Assembly: GCF_000425945.1 (NCBI RefSeq)
Contig: NZ_KE384481.1
Span: 621,997-685,996 of the forward strand
Length of the DNA stretch: 64,000 nucleotides
From: Candidatus Solirubrobacter pratensis
GTDB taxonomy: Bacteria; Actinomycetota; Thermoleophilia; Solirubrobacterales; Solirubrobacteraceae
Direction of reading: 5' to 3'
The notes under the pieces: model-generated
The model's database searches: none
What the model was told of the DNA's origin: nothing
What the model saw: only the letters and a program-made list of their open reading frames with translations
In this document: positions 1 through 8,967 of the stretch, one piece after another
Position numbering within the stretch: position 1 is the first letter of the stretch
Layout: every line of letters starts with the position of its first letter
Made by a program: the position numbers and the translations under genes

Positions 1-90
1 GACCGGCAGCCGCTCCGCCTGGTTCGGCCAGCCGAGCACCGCGATGCCGACGACGAGCGCGAGCGTGCGCGCGGCGATGACGCGGGTCAC
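1..90 (-). CDS. N-terminus of a protein running off the window edge
   Basis: Reading leftward from a GTG at 90, a 30-codon open frame starts MTRVIAARTLALVVGIAVLG and continues off the edge. The stretch RTLALVVGIAVLGW is hydrophobic after two arginines, like a signal peptide or first membrane segment. It lies upstream in the same direction as nothing else visible. The family cannot be told from 30 residues; start choice is a guess. Confidence 0.3.
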   Translation of the reverse strand, partial: MTRVIAARTLALVVGIAVLGWPNQAERLPV

Positions 91-113
91 GTCGCGACAC
101 TACGCCTGCCGCG

Positions 114-1235
114 TCAGCCGCGCATTGCGTCCCCCAGCAGCGCCCGGGCGATGACGAGCCGCTGGATCTCGCTCGTGCCCTCGTAGATCTCCGTCACCTT
201 GGCGTCGCGGTAGTAGCGCTCGGCCGGGAACTCCTTCGTGTAGCCGTACCCGCCGAGGATCTGGATCGCCTCCCCGGTCTGCCGCCGCGCGACCGCCGAG
301 GCGAACAGCTTCGCCTGCGCCCCTTCGATCCCGTGCGGGAGCCCGGCCTGCTTGAGCCGCGCCGCGCGCCACGTCAGCGCCCGCGCCGCCTCGATCTCGG
401 TGTGCATCTCCGCCAGCTTCTCCTGGATCGCGCCGAGCCGCGCGATCGGGCCGCCGAACGCGTTGCGCTCCTTCGCGTAGCCGGTCGCCAGCTCGAACGC
501 CGCCTGCGCGATCCCGACCGCCTGCGCCGCGATCCCGATCCGCCCGCCGTCGAGCGTCCGCAGCGCCACGCGCATGCCGTTGCCGGGCTCGCCGAGCCGC
601 TCGGCCGGCGTCGAGTCGAAGGCGAGATCCGCGGTGGAGGAGGAGTTCAGCCCGAGCTTCTCCTCCTCGCGCGTGACCGCGAAGCCGTCGGCCCCCGCGC
701 GCACGAGGAACGCGCTCGGACGCCCGTCCTCCTTCGCGAAGACGACGAACGACGACGCGTACGACCCGTTCGTGATCCACTGCTTGGCGCCGCTGATCCG
801 CTCGTCCACCGCGCGCGTGCGCATCGCGCCGGCATCCGAGCCCGAGCCGGACTCCGTGAGCGCGAACGCCGCGAGCTCCTCGCCCGACGCCAGCTTCGGG
901 ACGTGCTCGTCGATCTGGTCCTCGCGCCCGTGGTTGAGGATCGGCAGCGTCCCCGCGCTGGTATGCACCGCGACCGTGACGCCGACGCCCGCGTCGGCGC
1001 GGCTCAGCTCCTCGAGCACCAGCACGTAGGCGAGGAAGTCCGCGCCCGCGCCGCCGTGCTCCTCCGGCACGCACACGCCCATCAGGCCCAGCTCGCCGAG
1101 CTCGGTGAACAGCTCGCGCGGGAAGTGGTGCTCGCGATCCCAGCGCGACGCGTTCGGCACGATCCGCTCGTCGGCGAACCGGCGCGCGAGATCCCGGATC
1201 GCGCGCTGATCGTCCGTCAGCTCGTGGTAGCTCAA
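114..1235 (-). CDS. acyl-CoA dehydrogenase
   Basis: FAD-dependent acyl-CoA dehydrogenase (373 aa, normal length) that would introduce the alpha-beta double bond into an acyl-CoA in beta-oxidation or branched-chain catabolism. Seen: N-terminal helical domain, middle beta domain with FALTESGSGSDA and QWITNGS (FAD/substrate-binding signatures), and C-terminal helical domain with YAKERNAFGGPI and QILGGYGYTKEFPAER. The IYEGTSEIQRLVIARALLG tail carries the Glu expected to be the catalytic base of short/medium-chain enzymes. The start is a TTG at 1235, chosen because the protein then begins directly at the conserved DDQRAIRDLARRFA; no Shine-Dalgarno is seen. A second member lies at 6241-7395. Chain-length preference is not readable. 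Confidence 0.93.
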   Translation of the reverse strand: MSYHELTDDQRAIRDLARRFADERIVPNASRWDREHHFPRELFTELGELGLMGVCVPEEHGGAGADFLAYVLVLEELSRADAGVGVTVAVHTSAGTLPILNHGREDQIDEHVPKLASGEELAAFALTESGSGSDAGAMRTRAVDERISGAKQWITNGSYASSFVVFAKEDGRPSAFLVRAGADGFAVTREEEKLGLNSSSTADLAFDSTPAERLGEPGNGMRVALRTLDGGRIGIAAQAVGIAQAAFELATGYAKERNAFGGPIARLGAIQEKLAEMHTEIEAARALTWRAARLKQAGLPHGIEGAQAKLFASAVARRQTGEAIQILGGYGYTKEFPAERYYRDAKVTEIYEGTSEIQRLVIARALLGDAMRG

Positions 1236-1290
1236 CGGTGACCACCGCCGCTTGCGCCGAGGGCCGCGCTCACGGTCGCTTCGCGGATGG

Positions 1291-2103
1291 TCAACGGACG
1301 GCCCTCGCGCGCACCGCGACCGCCGACCCGACGCCGCTCAGCACCGCGGCGGCCGCCGCCACCCGCAACCGCCTGCCCAACCGCTCGAAGCGCATGATCT
1401 CCCACCCCTCCTCTCGCGCCACCCGCGCGAGCGCCGAATCCGGATTGACCGCGACAGGATGGCCGACGAGCCGCAGCATCGGCAGGTCGGACTCCGAGTC
1501 CGAGTACGCGTAGGACGCGCTCAGGTCGATGTCCTCGCGCTGCGCGAGCTCGCGCAGCGCCTGCGCCTTGCCCTCGCGGTAGGTGAACGGGCCGCCGGGC
1601 CTGCCGGTGTAGACGCCGTCGACCACCTCCGCGACCGAGCCGACCGCGCCGTCGAACGTCAGCACGATCGCCATCAGCTCCGCCAGCTCCTGCGCCGCCG
1701 CGGTGCAGATGAACACGGGCCGGCCGGCGTCCTGATGCGCGTAGGCGATCTCGAGCATGCGCGGGTAGACGCGCGGCAGCACGCCCGCCAGCACGGCGGG
1801 CGAGAGCCGCTGCAGGTCGCGCACGCGCGCGCCCTCGAGCAGGGTGCCGATGCGCTCGCGCAGCGCGTCGGCGGTGGCGTCCGTCGAGCCGCGCAGGCGG
1901 AAGAGGAGGTTCTCGTACGCGTCCTGCGCGAGCCGGCGGCGGGAGATCATCCCCGCCCTGTAGGCGGCCCGGCCGAACTGGAACGTGCTCGAGCCGGCGA
2001 TCAGCGTGCGATCGAGGTCGAAGAAGGCCGCGCCGCGGTCGTCGGCGCGGCGGATGGCGCCCCCGCCCGGAGGCGGGGGCAGAAGGTGGGGGCGTTCCGT
2101 CAC
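1291..2103 (-). CDS. HAD family phosphatase, subclass IB (SerB-like)
   Basis: Phosphohydrolase of the HAD superfamily, about 270 aa. Motif I is FFDLDRTLIAGSS with the nucleophile and acid Asp pair, motif II is the CTAA region, motif III is the Lys in REGKAQAL, and motif IV is YSDSESDLPML. The layout and helical cap match the IB group that includes phosphoserine phosphatase and CicA; the substrate is unknown. A hydrophobic C-terminal stretch (LRVAAAAAVLSGVGSAVAV) may be a membrane anchor. The GTG start overlaps the thiolase stop by four bases (GTGA). The first 24 residues are low-complexity and overlap a strong hairpin (2059-2080), so translation might begin further in, although no ATG is available before motif I. 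Confidence 0.82.
   Translation of the reverse strand: MTERPHLLPPPPGGGAIRRADDRGAAFFDLDRTLIAGSSTFQFGRAAYRAGMISRRRLAQDAYENLLFRLRGSTDATADALRERIGTLLEGARVRDLQRLSPAVLAGVLPRVYPRMLEIAYAHQDAGRPVFICTAAAQELAELMAIVLTFDGAVGSVAEVVDGVYTGRPGGPFTYREGKAQALRELAQREDIDLSASYAYSDSESDLPMLRLVGHPVAVNPDSALARVAREEGWEIMRFERLGRRLRVAAAAAVLSGVGSAVAVRARAVR
2059..2080 (-). terminator. perfect 9-bp GC hairpin just after the thiolase stop
   Basis: GCCCCCGCC and GGCGGGGGC form a perfect 9-bp stem around a 4-base loop, about 20 bases past the thiolase stop codon. No U-tract follows, so it would be a GC-type terminator or attenuator. It lies inside the reading frame assigned to the HAD phosphatase, so it could limit expression of that gene. 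It could also be a chance product of Pro/Gly codons. Confidence 0.35.
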
Positions 2104-3275
2104 ACGTGCACTATGACGGCGTCGCCCTGACCGCCGCCGGAGCAGATCGCCACGCAGCCGTAGCCGCCGCCGCGCCTGCGCAGCTCGAGCACGAGCGAGC
2201 CGAGGATGCGAGCGCCCGACGCCCCGATGGGATGCCCGAGCGCGACCGCGCCGCCGTTGACGTTCACGCGCTCTTCGTCGATGTTGAGCATCCGGACGCT
2301 GTTGAGGGCGACCGAGGCGAACGCCTCGTTGATCTCCCACAGGTCGATGTCCGACGGCTGCAGCCCGGCCTTGTCGAGCGCCTTCAGCGCCGCGTTGGCG
2401 GGCGTGCGGGCGAGGTAGGCGAACTCGTCGGCGACCGCCGCCTGCGCGATGATCGTGGCGAGGATCTCCTTGCCGTTGCGCTCGGCCCAGTCCTCGGAGG
2501 CCAGCACCAGCGCGCCGGCGCCGTCGTTGACGCCCGGCGAGTTGCCGGCCGTGTGGCTGCCGTCCTTGCCGGTCAGCCCCGGGAGCTTGGCGAGCGCCTC
2601 GAGGGTGGAGCCGCGGCGCGGCGCCTCGTCGACCTCGACGACGGTGTCGCCTTTGCGGCCGTTGACCGTCACGGGGACGATCTCCTCCGGCAGGCGGCCC
2701 TCGTCGGTCGCGGCGACCGCGCGCTCGTGGCTGCGCAGCGCCCACTTGTCGAGGTCCGGGCGGGTCAGCTCGAGCTCGTCGCCGACCTCGGTCGCCTCCT
2801 CGAACATCTGCTTGCCGCTGAACGGGTTGCGCAGGCCGTCCTGGATCATCGCGTCGAGCGCCTTGACGTCGCCCATGCGGAAGCCGTCGCGCGCGCCGGG
2901 CAGCAGGTACGGCGCCTGCGACATCGACTCCATCCCGCCGCCGACCGCGACGTCGAGGTCGCCGGCGCGGACCGACTGGTCGATCATCCCGACCGCGCGC
3001 ACGCTCGACGCGCACACCTTGTTGATCGTCTCGGAGGTGACCTCGATCGGGATGCCGGCCTCGATCTGCGCCTGGCGCGAAGGGATCTGCCCCTGGCCCG
3101 CCTGCAGGACGGTGCCCATCACGACGTGCTCGACCTGCTCGGGGGCGACGTCGGCGCGCGACAGCGCCTCGCGGATCGCGATGCCGCCCAGGTGAGTCGC
3201 CGGCAGGGTGGAGAGGCCGCCGCCGAGCTTGCCGATCGGCGTGCGGGCCGCACTCAGGATCACGGTTCGAGGCAT
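2100..3275 (-). CDS. acetyl-CoA C-acyltransferase (thiolase)
   Basis: Thiolase II-type enzyme (391 aa) that condenses two acetyl-CoA or cleaves 3-ketoacyl-CoA. Seen: active-site Cys88 in NKVCASSVRAVG, the WEINEAFA motif, the His in GHPIGASGAR, and the second Cys in CSGGGQGDA; all catalytic residues are present. A GTG lies one codon before the ATG (3278). I prefer the ATG at 3275 because a TATCCT box sits six bases before it, consistent with a leaderless transcript. It is divergent from pepA (41 bases apart) and overlaps the HAD gene downstream. With the two acyl-CoA dehydrogenases nearby it fits beta-oxidation. Confidence 0.94.
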   Translation of the reverse strand: MPRTVILSAARTPIGKLGGGLSTLPATHLGGIAIREALSRADVAPEQVEHVVMGTVLQAGQGQIPSRQAQIEAGIPIEVTSETINKVCASSVRAVGMIDQSVRAGDLDVAVGGGMESMSQAPYLLPGARDGFRMGDVKALDAMIQDGLRNPFSGKQMFEEATEVGDELELTRPDLDKWALRSHERAVAATDEGRLPEEIVPVTVNGRKGDTVVEVDEAPRRGSTLEALAKLPGLTGKDGSHTAGNSPGVNDGAGALVLASEDWAERNGKEILATIIAQAAVADEFAYLARTPANAALKALDKAGLQPSDIDLWEINEAFASVALNSVRMLNIDEERVNVNGGAVALGHPIGASGARILGSLVLELRRRGGGYGCVAICSGGGQGDAVIVHV

Positions 3276-3316
3276 CACCCGAGGATAGATGGCGCTGGGG
3301 TAACGTCCGCCGCCTT

Positions 3317-4756
3317 ATGCGTGTACGAGCGACTACTGAGGCCCCTCCGAGCACCGACGCCGACACGATCGTGGTCGGCGTGTTCGAGGACGAGGGGGTC
3401 GCGCACGACTACCCCGGCGCCTTGCAGGCCCTTGTGGACTCCGGCGAGGCGCGCAGCGGCCTGCGCAAGCTCGCCGTCACGCACGCCGACCGGCGCCGGT
3501 ACATCGTCGCCGGCCTCGGCGCCCGCGCGGCGTTCGACCCCGAGCGGGCGCGCGTCGCCGCCGCCACGGTGGCCGGGCGCGCCCGCGAGATAGGCACGAA
3601 GGTGCTGTGCTGGGAGGTGCCGCATCACGTCGGCGACGCGGTCGCCGGCGCGCTCGTCGAGGGCACGGTGCTGGCGTCGTACGCGTACACGGCCTACAAG
3701 AACGCCGACGACGACGGGCCGGCGCTCGAGTCGCTGATCGTCTCCTCCCACCACGACGTCTCGACGCCGGTCGTCGAGGCCGCGCTGGTCGCCGAGGCGG
3801 TCAACTCCGCGCGCGACCTCCAGAACGCGCCCGCGAACGCGATGACCCCGACGCAGCTCGCCGAGCACGCGCGCGAGCTGGAGGGCGTGACGGTCGAGGT
3901 GCTCGACCGTCACGGCATCGAGGCGGCCGGGATGGGCGCGTTCGCCGCCGTCGCGCGCGGCTCGGACGAGGAGCCGCGGCTGATCACGATCCGCTACGAC
4001 CCGGTCGACGTCGCCGGCCCGCTGCTGGGGCTCGTCGGCAAGGCGGTCACCTTCGACTCCGGCGGCATCTCGATCAAGCCGGGGGCGAAGATGGCGGACA
4101 TGAAGTTCGACATGTCGGGCGGCGCGGCCGTGCTCGAGGCCACCGGCGCGATCGCCCGGCTCGGCCTGCCCGTGCGCGTGGTGGCGGTGATCGGCGCGAC
4201 GGAGAACCTGCCGTCCGGGCACGCCGTCAAGCCCGGCGACATCGTGCGCGCCAAGACCGGCACGACGATCGAGATCATCAACACCGACGCCGAGGGCCGG
4301 CTCGTGCTGGCCGACTGCCTCGCGCACGCCATCGACCTGGGAGCCGAGCGGCTCGTCGACCTCGCGACGCTGACGGGCGCGATCACGGTCACGTTCGGCA
4401 AGACCTACGCCGGCCTGATCGGCAGCGACGAGGACTGGTGCTCGCACGTCGCCGCGGCCGGCGAGCGGACCGGCGAGCTGTGCTGGCGGCTGCCGCTTCA
4501 CGAGGAGTACGCGAAGGCGATCGAAGGCAAGTACGCCGACATCGCCAACTCCGTCGAGACGCGCCTCGCGGGCTCGATCGTCGCGGCGGAGTTCCTCAAG
4601 CGCTTCACCGGCGACGTGCCGTGGGCCCACCTCGACATCGCGGGCACGGCGTGGGACCTCGGCCGCGCGTACGCGGCCAAGAACGGCTCAGGCTGGGGCG
4701 TCCGCCTGCTCGTCGAGCTGGCCCGCGCCAACGGCGGCGCCCCGGACCTGCACTGA
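3317..4756 (+). CDS. pepA: leucyl aminopeptidase (M17)
   Basis: Two-metal cytosolic aminopeptidase (479 aa) that removes N-terminal residues from peptides. The C-terminal catalytic domain has the metal-binding KAVTFDSGGISIKPG region, the DMKFDMSGGAAV stretch, and the family signature NTDAEGRLVLAD (three metal ligands). The N-terminal 150 residues are the less conserved macro-like domain. A TAACGT box ends ten bases before the ATG and no Shine-Dalgarno is seen. It converges with the broken chemotaxis gene, nine bases away. Confidence 0.95.
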   Translation: MRVRATTEAPPSTDADTIVVGVFEDEGVAHDYPGALQALVDSGEARSGLRKLAVTHADRRRYIVAGLGARAAFDPERARVAAATVAGRAREIGTKVLCWEVPHHVGDAVAGALVEGTVLASYAYTAYKNADDDGPALESLIVSSHHDVSTPVVEAALVAEAVNSARDLQNAPANAMTPTQLAEHARELEGVTVEVLDRHGIEAAGMGAFAAVARGSDEEPRLITIRYDPVDVAGPLLGLVGKAVTFDSGGISIKPGAKMADMKFDMSGGAAVLEATGAIARLGLPVRVVAVIGATENLPSGHAVKPGDIVRAKTGTTIEIINTDAEGRLVLADCLAHAIDLGAERLVDLATLTGAITVTFGKTYAGLIGSDEDWCSHVAAAGERTGELCWRLPLHEEYAKAIEGKYADIANSVETRLAGSIVAAEFLKRFTGDVPWAHLDIAGTAWDLGRAYAAKNGSGWGVRLLVELARANGGAPDLH

Positions 4757-4764
4757 ACCGGTGC

Positions 4765-6140
4765 TCAGAGCCTGAACCCGCCGACGAGCTGGTCGAGCCG
4801 CTTCGCGGTCGCGGCCAGCCGCGTCGCGGAGGCGGCGATCTCCTGCGTCGAGGCGGAGGTCTCCTGCGTGGAGGCGGAGACCTCCTGGGCCGACGCCGAC
4901 GACTGCTCGGCGACGGCGGCGACCTCGACGACGTCGGCCTGGATGCGGGCGGTGCCGTCGGAGATCTGCGCGGTCGCGCCCGCGATCTCCTGGATCCGCG
5001 CGGTGACGTCGGAGACGGCCGCCTCGATGCGGGCGAACGCCTCGCGCGTCTGCTTGACGGTCTCGGTGCCCGCGGCGGTGCGCTCGGCGCCGGCCTCGAC
5101 GACCGAGACCACGCGCGCGGTCTCGGCCTGGATCTGCCCGATCAGCTCGGCGATCGACTGCGCCGCGGCCTGCGAGCCCTCGGCGAGCTGGCGGACCTCG
5201 TCGGCGACGACCGCGAACCCACGGCCCTGCTCGCCCGCGCGGGCCGCCTCGATCGCGGCGTTGAGCGCCAGCAGGTTGGTCTGCGCGGCGATGCCGGAGA
5301 TCGTCTCGACGATCGTGACGATCTCGCCGGAGCGCTGCGCGAGGTCGCGGATCGCTCCCGTGACGTCGCTCGAGGACTCCTGCACGGCCTGCATCGCCTC
5401 GAACGCGTCCTGCGCGGTGCCGGCGCCGTCGCGGGCGACGTCGCGCGCCTCGCCGGCGGCCGCCGCCGCGCCCTCGGCGCGCTCGGCGCTGTGGCGCGCC
5501 GTGCCGGCGGCGGAAGCGGCGGTCTCCCGCACGGCGTCGACGCTGCGAGCCTGGCGCTCGGCGCCCGCGGCGACCTCGCCGACCGCGGACGCGATCTCGT
5601 TGACGGCGTAGCCGGCGTCGGCCGAGCTGGAGGCCATGTGCTCCGAGGCCGAGGCCACCGTACGAGCCGACCCGGCGACCTCGCCGATCAGGCCGGAGAG
5701 CGATCGCGCATGCTGTTGTAGGCCTCGACGGAGCCGGCGATGCGGTCGCGGATCCCGTTGGTCGCGGCGGCGATCTGGCCGATCTCGTCGTGGCCGGGGT
5801 TCTCGATCGGCGGCGTGCTCGCGACCACCTCGACCGTCAGGTCGCCGGCCGCGACGGCGTCGAGGCCGGCGCGCAGCTCGGTCGCGCAGCGCCGCTCGAG
5901 GGTGCGCAGGCGCTCGAGCACCGCGGCCGCCGAGCGGCGGATGCCGCGGCTGACCAGCACCGTGATGGCGATCGCCAGCAGGGAGCCGAGCAGGCCGGCG
6001 ACGATGCCGGCGCGCGTGGCGCTCGCGGCGGCGGCGTTGGCGCGTGCCTCGTCCTTCTAGCACAGCATCACGGCGAGGACGCCGGCGAAGGCAAGCGCCA
6101 GCTTGGATCCCAAGCTGAGGCGGAGGGCGGGAATGCGCAT
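4765..6140 (-). pseudogene. methyl-accepting chemotaxis receptor, broken
   Basis: A chemoreceptor whose reading frame is destroyed at two points and whose sensor is missing. From the ATG at 6140 the frame reads a first membrane helix (LALAFAGVLAVMLC) and stops at a TAG at 6059-6057. In the same frame follow only about 15 residues (KDEARANAAAASATR) before the second helix (AGIVAGLLGSLLAIAITVLV) and a HAMP-like segment. The roughly 150-residue extracellular sensor expected between the helices is absent. Near 5700 a one-base loss shifts the frame (NSMRD to SLSGLIGEV). After that the signalling domain is intact, including the hairpin tip TNLLALNAAIEAARAGEQGRGF. No single product can be made without suppression and frameshifting. 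Confidence 0.85.
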
Positions 6141-6240
6141 GGTGCCCGGCTGATCGGCACCGCGCCCGGCTTGTTGAGAACGGCACGAGCGGACCAGGTC
6201 GTCCGGCTCGAACGTCGCCGCCGGGCGAGCGGTCGCCACA

Positions 6241-7395
6241 ATGACCGCCATGGACTTCGATCTCTCCGACGATCACGAGCTGATCCGCCGCACCGTTCGC
6301 GACTTCGCGGAGAACGAGATCGCGCCGGTGGCCGAGGAGCTCGACAGGACCAAGTCGTTCCCCTACGCGATCGTCCGTCAGCTCGGCGATCTCGGGCTGA
6401 TGGGCATCCCCTTCCCTGAGGAGTACGGCGGCGCAGGCGGCGACACGCTGGCCTACGCGATCGCCGTCGAGGAGCTCACGCGGGTCGATTCGTCGGTCGC
6501 GATCACGCTGTGCGCGCACACGTCGCTCGGGACCCAGCCGATCTACCTGTTCGGCACCGAGGAGCAGAAGCGCGAGTGGCTCCCGGACCTCACCGCGGGA
6601 CGCAAGCTCGGCGCGTTCGGCCTCACGGAGCCGGAGGCCGGCTCGGATGCCGGCAACGTCCGCACGCGGGCGCGGCTCGAGGACGGCGAGTGGGTCATCG
6701 ACGGCGCCAAGCAGTTCATCACCAACGCGGGGACCGACATCTCCGGCGTCGTCTGCATCACCGCGAGAACAGGGCACCCCACCCACCCGGACGAGATCTC
6801 CAACCTGCTCGTGCCCAACGGCACACCGGGCTACGAGCAGGGCGAGCCGTACCGCAAGATGGGCTGGAACGCGTCCGATACGCGGCCCCTGAGCTTCGAC
6901 GACTGCCGGGTGCCGGAGGAGAGCCTCGTCGGGCGGCGAGGCGACGGCTTCAAGCAGTTCCTGCGCGTCCTGGACATCGGCCGCATCGGCGTCGCGGCGA
7001 TGGGCGTCGGGCTGGCGCAGGGTGCGCTCGACCAGGCGCTCGCCTACGCGAAGGAGCGCAAGGCGTTCGGGCAGCCGATCTCGAAGTACCAGGCGATCCA
7101 GGTCAAGCTCGCAGACATGGCGACCGAGATCGAGGCGGCGCGGCTGCTGACCTACAAGGCGGCGCGGCTCAAGGACGCCCAGCGCGACTTCACGCTGACG
7201 GCGGCGCAGGCGAAGCTCAAGACGGGGCGGCTGGCGGTGCGCTGCACCGAGGAGGCGGTCCAGATCCACGGCGGCTACGGCTACATCGAGGAATACCCCG
7301 TCTGCCGCATGTACCGCGACGCGAAGATCCTGACGATCGGCGAGGGCACCGATGAGGTCCAGCAGATGGTGATCGCCCGCGCGCTCGGCGCATGA
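6241..7395 (+). CDS. acyl-CoA dehydrogenase
   Basis: Second FAD acyl-CoA dehydrogenase (384 aa), paralogous to 114-1235 but not closely so. Seen: FGLTEPEAGSDAGNVRT and KQFITNAGTDISG in the middle domain, YAKERKAFGQPISKYQAIQ and QIHGGYGYIEEYPVCR in the C-terminal domain, then IGEGTDEVQQMVIARALG, where the Glu of GEGTDE is the likely base. Two ATGs are possible, 6241 and 6250; the shorter begins at the conserved MDFDLSDDHELIRR. Neither has a clear ribosome site. Likely role: straight- or branched-chain acyl-CoA oxidation. Confidence 0.93.
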   Translation: MTAMDFDLSDDHELIRRTVRDFAENEIAPVAEELDRTKSFPYAIVRQLGDLGLMGIPFPEEYGGAGGDTLAYAIAVEELTRVDSSVAITLCAHTSLGTQPIYLFGTEEQKREWLPDLTAGRKLGAFGLTEPEAGSDAGNVRTRARLEDGEWVIDGAKQFITNAGTDISGVVCITARTGHPTHPDEISNLLVPNGTPGYEQGEPYRKMGWNASDTRPLSFDDCRVPEESLVGRRGDGFKQFLRVLDIGRIGVAAMGVGLAQGALDQALAYAKERKAFGQPISKYQAIQVKLADMATEIEAARLLTYKAARLKDAQRDFTLTAAQAKLKTGRLAVRCTEEAVQIHGGYGYIEEYPVCRMYRDAKILTIGEGTDEVQQMVIARALGA

Positions 7396-7432
7396 CGTGA
7401 GAGGCGACGTCTCGCCAAGACGGCTCGCGTCG

Positions 7433-7466
7433 CCGGGAGCGATCGCCCAGGGGGCGATCCTCCCGG
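7433..7466 (+). terminator. hairpin between acyl-CoA dehydrogenase and membrane-protein gene
   Basis: CCGGGAG plus GATCGCC pairs with GGCGATC plus CTCCCGG, a 14-bp stem with one bulged base and a short loop, 38 bases after the dehydrogenase stop. No U-run follows. A second potential stem (GGCGACG with CGTCGCC) lies just before it. Best read as a terminator or attenuator between two same-strand genes. Confidence 0.4.
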
Positions 7467-7479
7467 GCGAGGTGATGCG

Positions 7480-8877
7480 ATGAGGCTGGTGGCGCTCTGG
7501 CTGATCCTCTTCGCGGCCTACGCCGCGACGCTGGGCGTGCCTGCGCGCCCCGGACTCGACTACGCCGGCTCCGAGCCGCATCACCTGCTGGCGGCGGAGT
7601 CGATCGTCTCCGACCATGACGTCGACCTGCGCGACGACTACGCCGACCGCGCGTACGCGAGCTGGTACCCGCGCGAGCTCAAGACCGACGGGCGCGAGAT
7701 CGGCGGCCGGCTGGTGGAGCCGCACGGCATCGGCTTCGCCGCGCTGATCGCGCCCGCCTACGCGCTCGGCGGCGCGCGCGCCGTCCAGGCCGAGATGGCG
7801 ATGCTGCTGGCGCTCGCGTTCGTGTTCGCCGCGCTGCTCGCGCGCCGGCTGGTGCCCGAGCCGTGGGCGACCACCGGCGTGGCGCTCGCGGGCCTCTCCC
7901 CTCCCGCGCTGGCCGCGAGCACGACGATCGCACCCGGCGTCGCCGCCGCCGCGGCGCTGACCGGCGCGGCGGTCTGCGCGCTCGCGGTGCGCGAGCGCCC
8001 GCGCGTGCGCTACGTCGGCTGCGGCGCGCTGCTGCTCGCGGTGCTGCCGTGGCTCGGCTGGTCGTTCGCGATCCCCGGTCTCGTCGTCGCGTACGCGCTC
8101 GTGACGTGGACGATGCGCGAACGGCGCCGGCTCGCGGCGCTGATCGCGGGCGAGGCGCTGGCGGGCTCGCTCCTCTTCTACGCCACGCTCAACGACCGCT
8201 TCTACGGCGGGATCACGCCGCGGTCCGCGGGCGCGGGGGACGAGCCCAGCTTCCCGCTCGGCTACGCCGCCCGGATCCCGCGCCTCGCGTCGCTGTGGCT
8301 GGACCGCGACTTCGGGCTGCTGCGCTGGGCGCCGGTGCTGGGTCTCGTGTTCTTCGCCGCGTGGCTGCTGTACCGCTCGCGGCGCGACCAGCTCGCGCGC
8401 GTCGCGCCGGCCCGGCGCGAGACCGAGGCGGCGGCCAAGCTCGCGCTCGGCATCCTAGGCGCGCAGGTCGCCGTGACGGCGTTCGCGGGCATGAGCCCGC
8501 TGGAGGGCGCCGCCTTCCCCGGCGTCGCGCTGGTCGCCGCGCTGCCCGCCGCGGGCGCGCTCACGAGCTGGGGGCTGCGGCATGTGCCGCGTCCGCTCGC
8601 CGGCGTGCTGGCGGCGGTCACGCTCGGCACCGGCGCCTGGGTGGTGATCGCGGGGCGCGACGGCCACATCGGCGGCTGGCTCGACGTGCGCTCGGATGCC
8701 CCTTGGGGACCCCTCGTGAACGGGTTCCCCCACTTCGACGGCGCGCCGGTGTGGCCCGCGCTGGCGTGCGCGCTGCTGCTCGCCGGGCTCGCCGCGCTCG
8801 CCCTGCGCGAGCGCCGGGCGGCAGGGGAGTGGCGGCGCTCGGTCGCCGCCGCGCGCACCTCGCGCGCCCTCCACTAG
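7480..8877 (+). CDS. multi-pass membrane protein, possible GT-C type glycosyltransferase
   Basis: 465 aa with an N-terminal signal-like helix (LVALWLILFAAYAATLG) and roughly nine to ten hydrophobic segments spread to the C-terminus. After the first helix comes an extracytoplasmic loop rich in acidic residues (SIVSDHDVDLRDDYADRAY). That arrangement resembles polyprenyl-phosphate-sugar-dependent (GT-C) glycosyltransferases and many uncharacterised actinobacterial membrane proteins. No decisive motif is visible, so the function is open. The ATG is preceded by GAGGTG eight bases upstream. Confidence 0.75.
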   Translation: MRLVALWLILFAAYAATLGVPARPGLDYAGSEPHHLLAAESIVSDHDVDLRDDYADRAYASWYPRELKTDGREIGGRLVEPHGIGFAALIAPAYALGGARAVQAEMAMLLALAFVFAALLARRLVPEPWATTGVALAGLSPPALAASTTIAPGVAAAAALTGAAVCALAVRERPRVRYVGCGALLLAVLPWLGWSFAIPGLVVAYALVTWTMRERRRLAALIAGEALAGSLLFYATLNDRFYGGITPRSAGAGDEPSFPLGYAARIPRLASLWLDRDFGLLRWAPVLGLVFFAAWLLYRSRRDQLARVAPARRETEAAAKLALGILGAQVAVTAFAGMSPLEGAAFPGVALVAALPAAGALTSWGLRHVPRPLAGVLAAVTLGTGAWVVIAGRDGHIGGWLDVRSDAPWGPLVNGFPHFDGAPVWPALACALLLAGLAALALRERRAAGEWRRSVAAARTSRALH

Positions 8878-8967
8878 CGGCGGGTGAACCGTCACTCGAG
8901 AAGGGCCGCACCCGGCGCCGGACGTGACGCGCCGGCTCGACGCCGCGCGGGCGGCCATGATGACGGC

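Noticed and set aside
1291..3366. A 691-codon open frame covering HAD phosphatase and the thiolase region
   Set aside because: Only its last 270 codons look like a protein; the rest is the thiolase gene in another frame, which is Arg/Gly-rich noise.
7396..7479. Riboswitch before the membrane-protein gene
   Set aside because: Two hairpins are present, but no conserved block of any riboswitch class is recognisable.
4765..7725. 986-codon minus-strand frame extending the chemoreceptor
   Set aside because: The front two thirds is antisense of an acyl-CoA dehydrogenase; the receptor's own N-terminus is in another frame.
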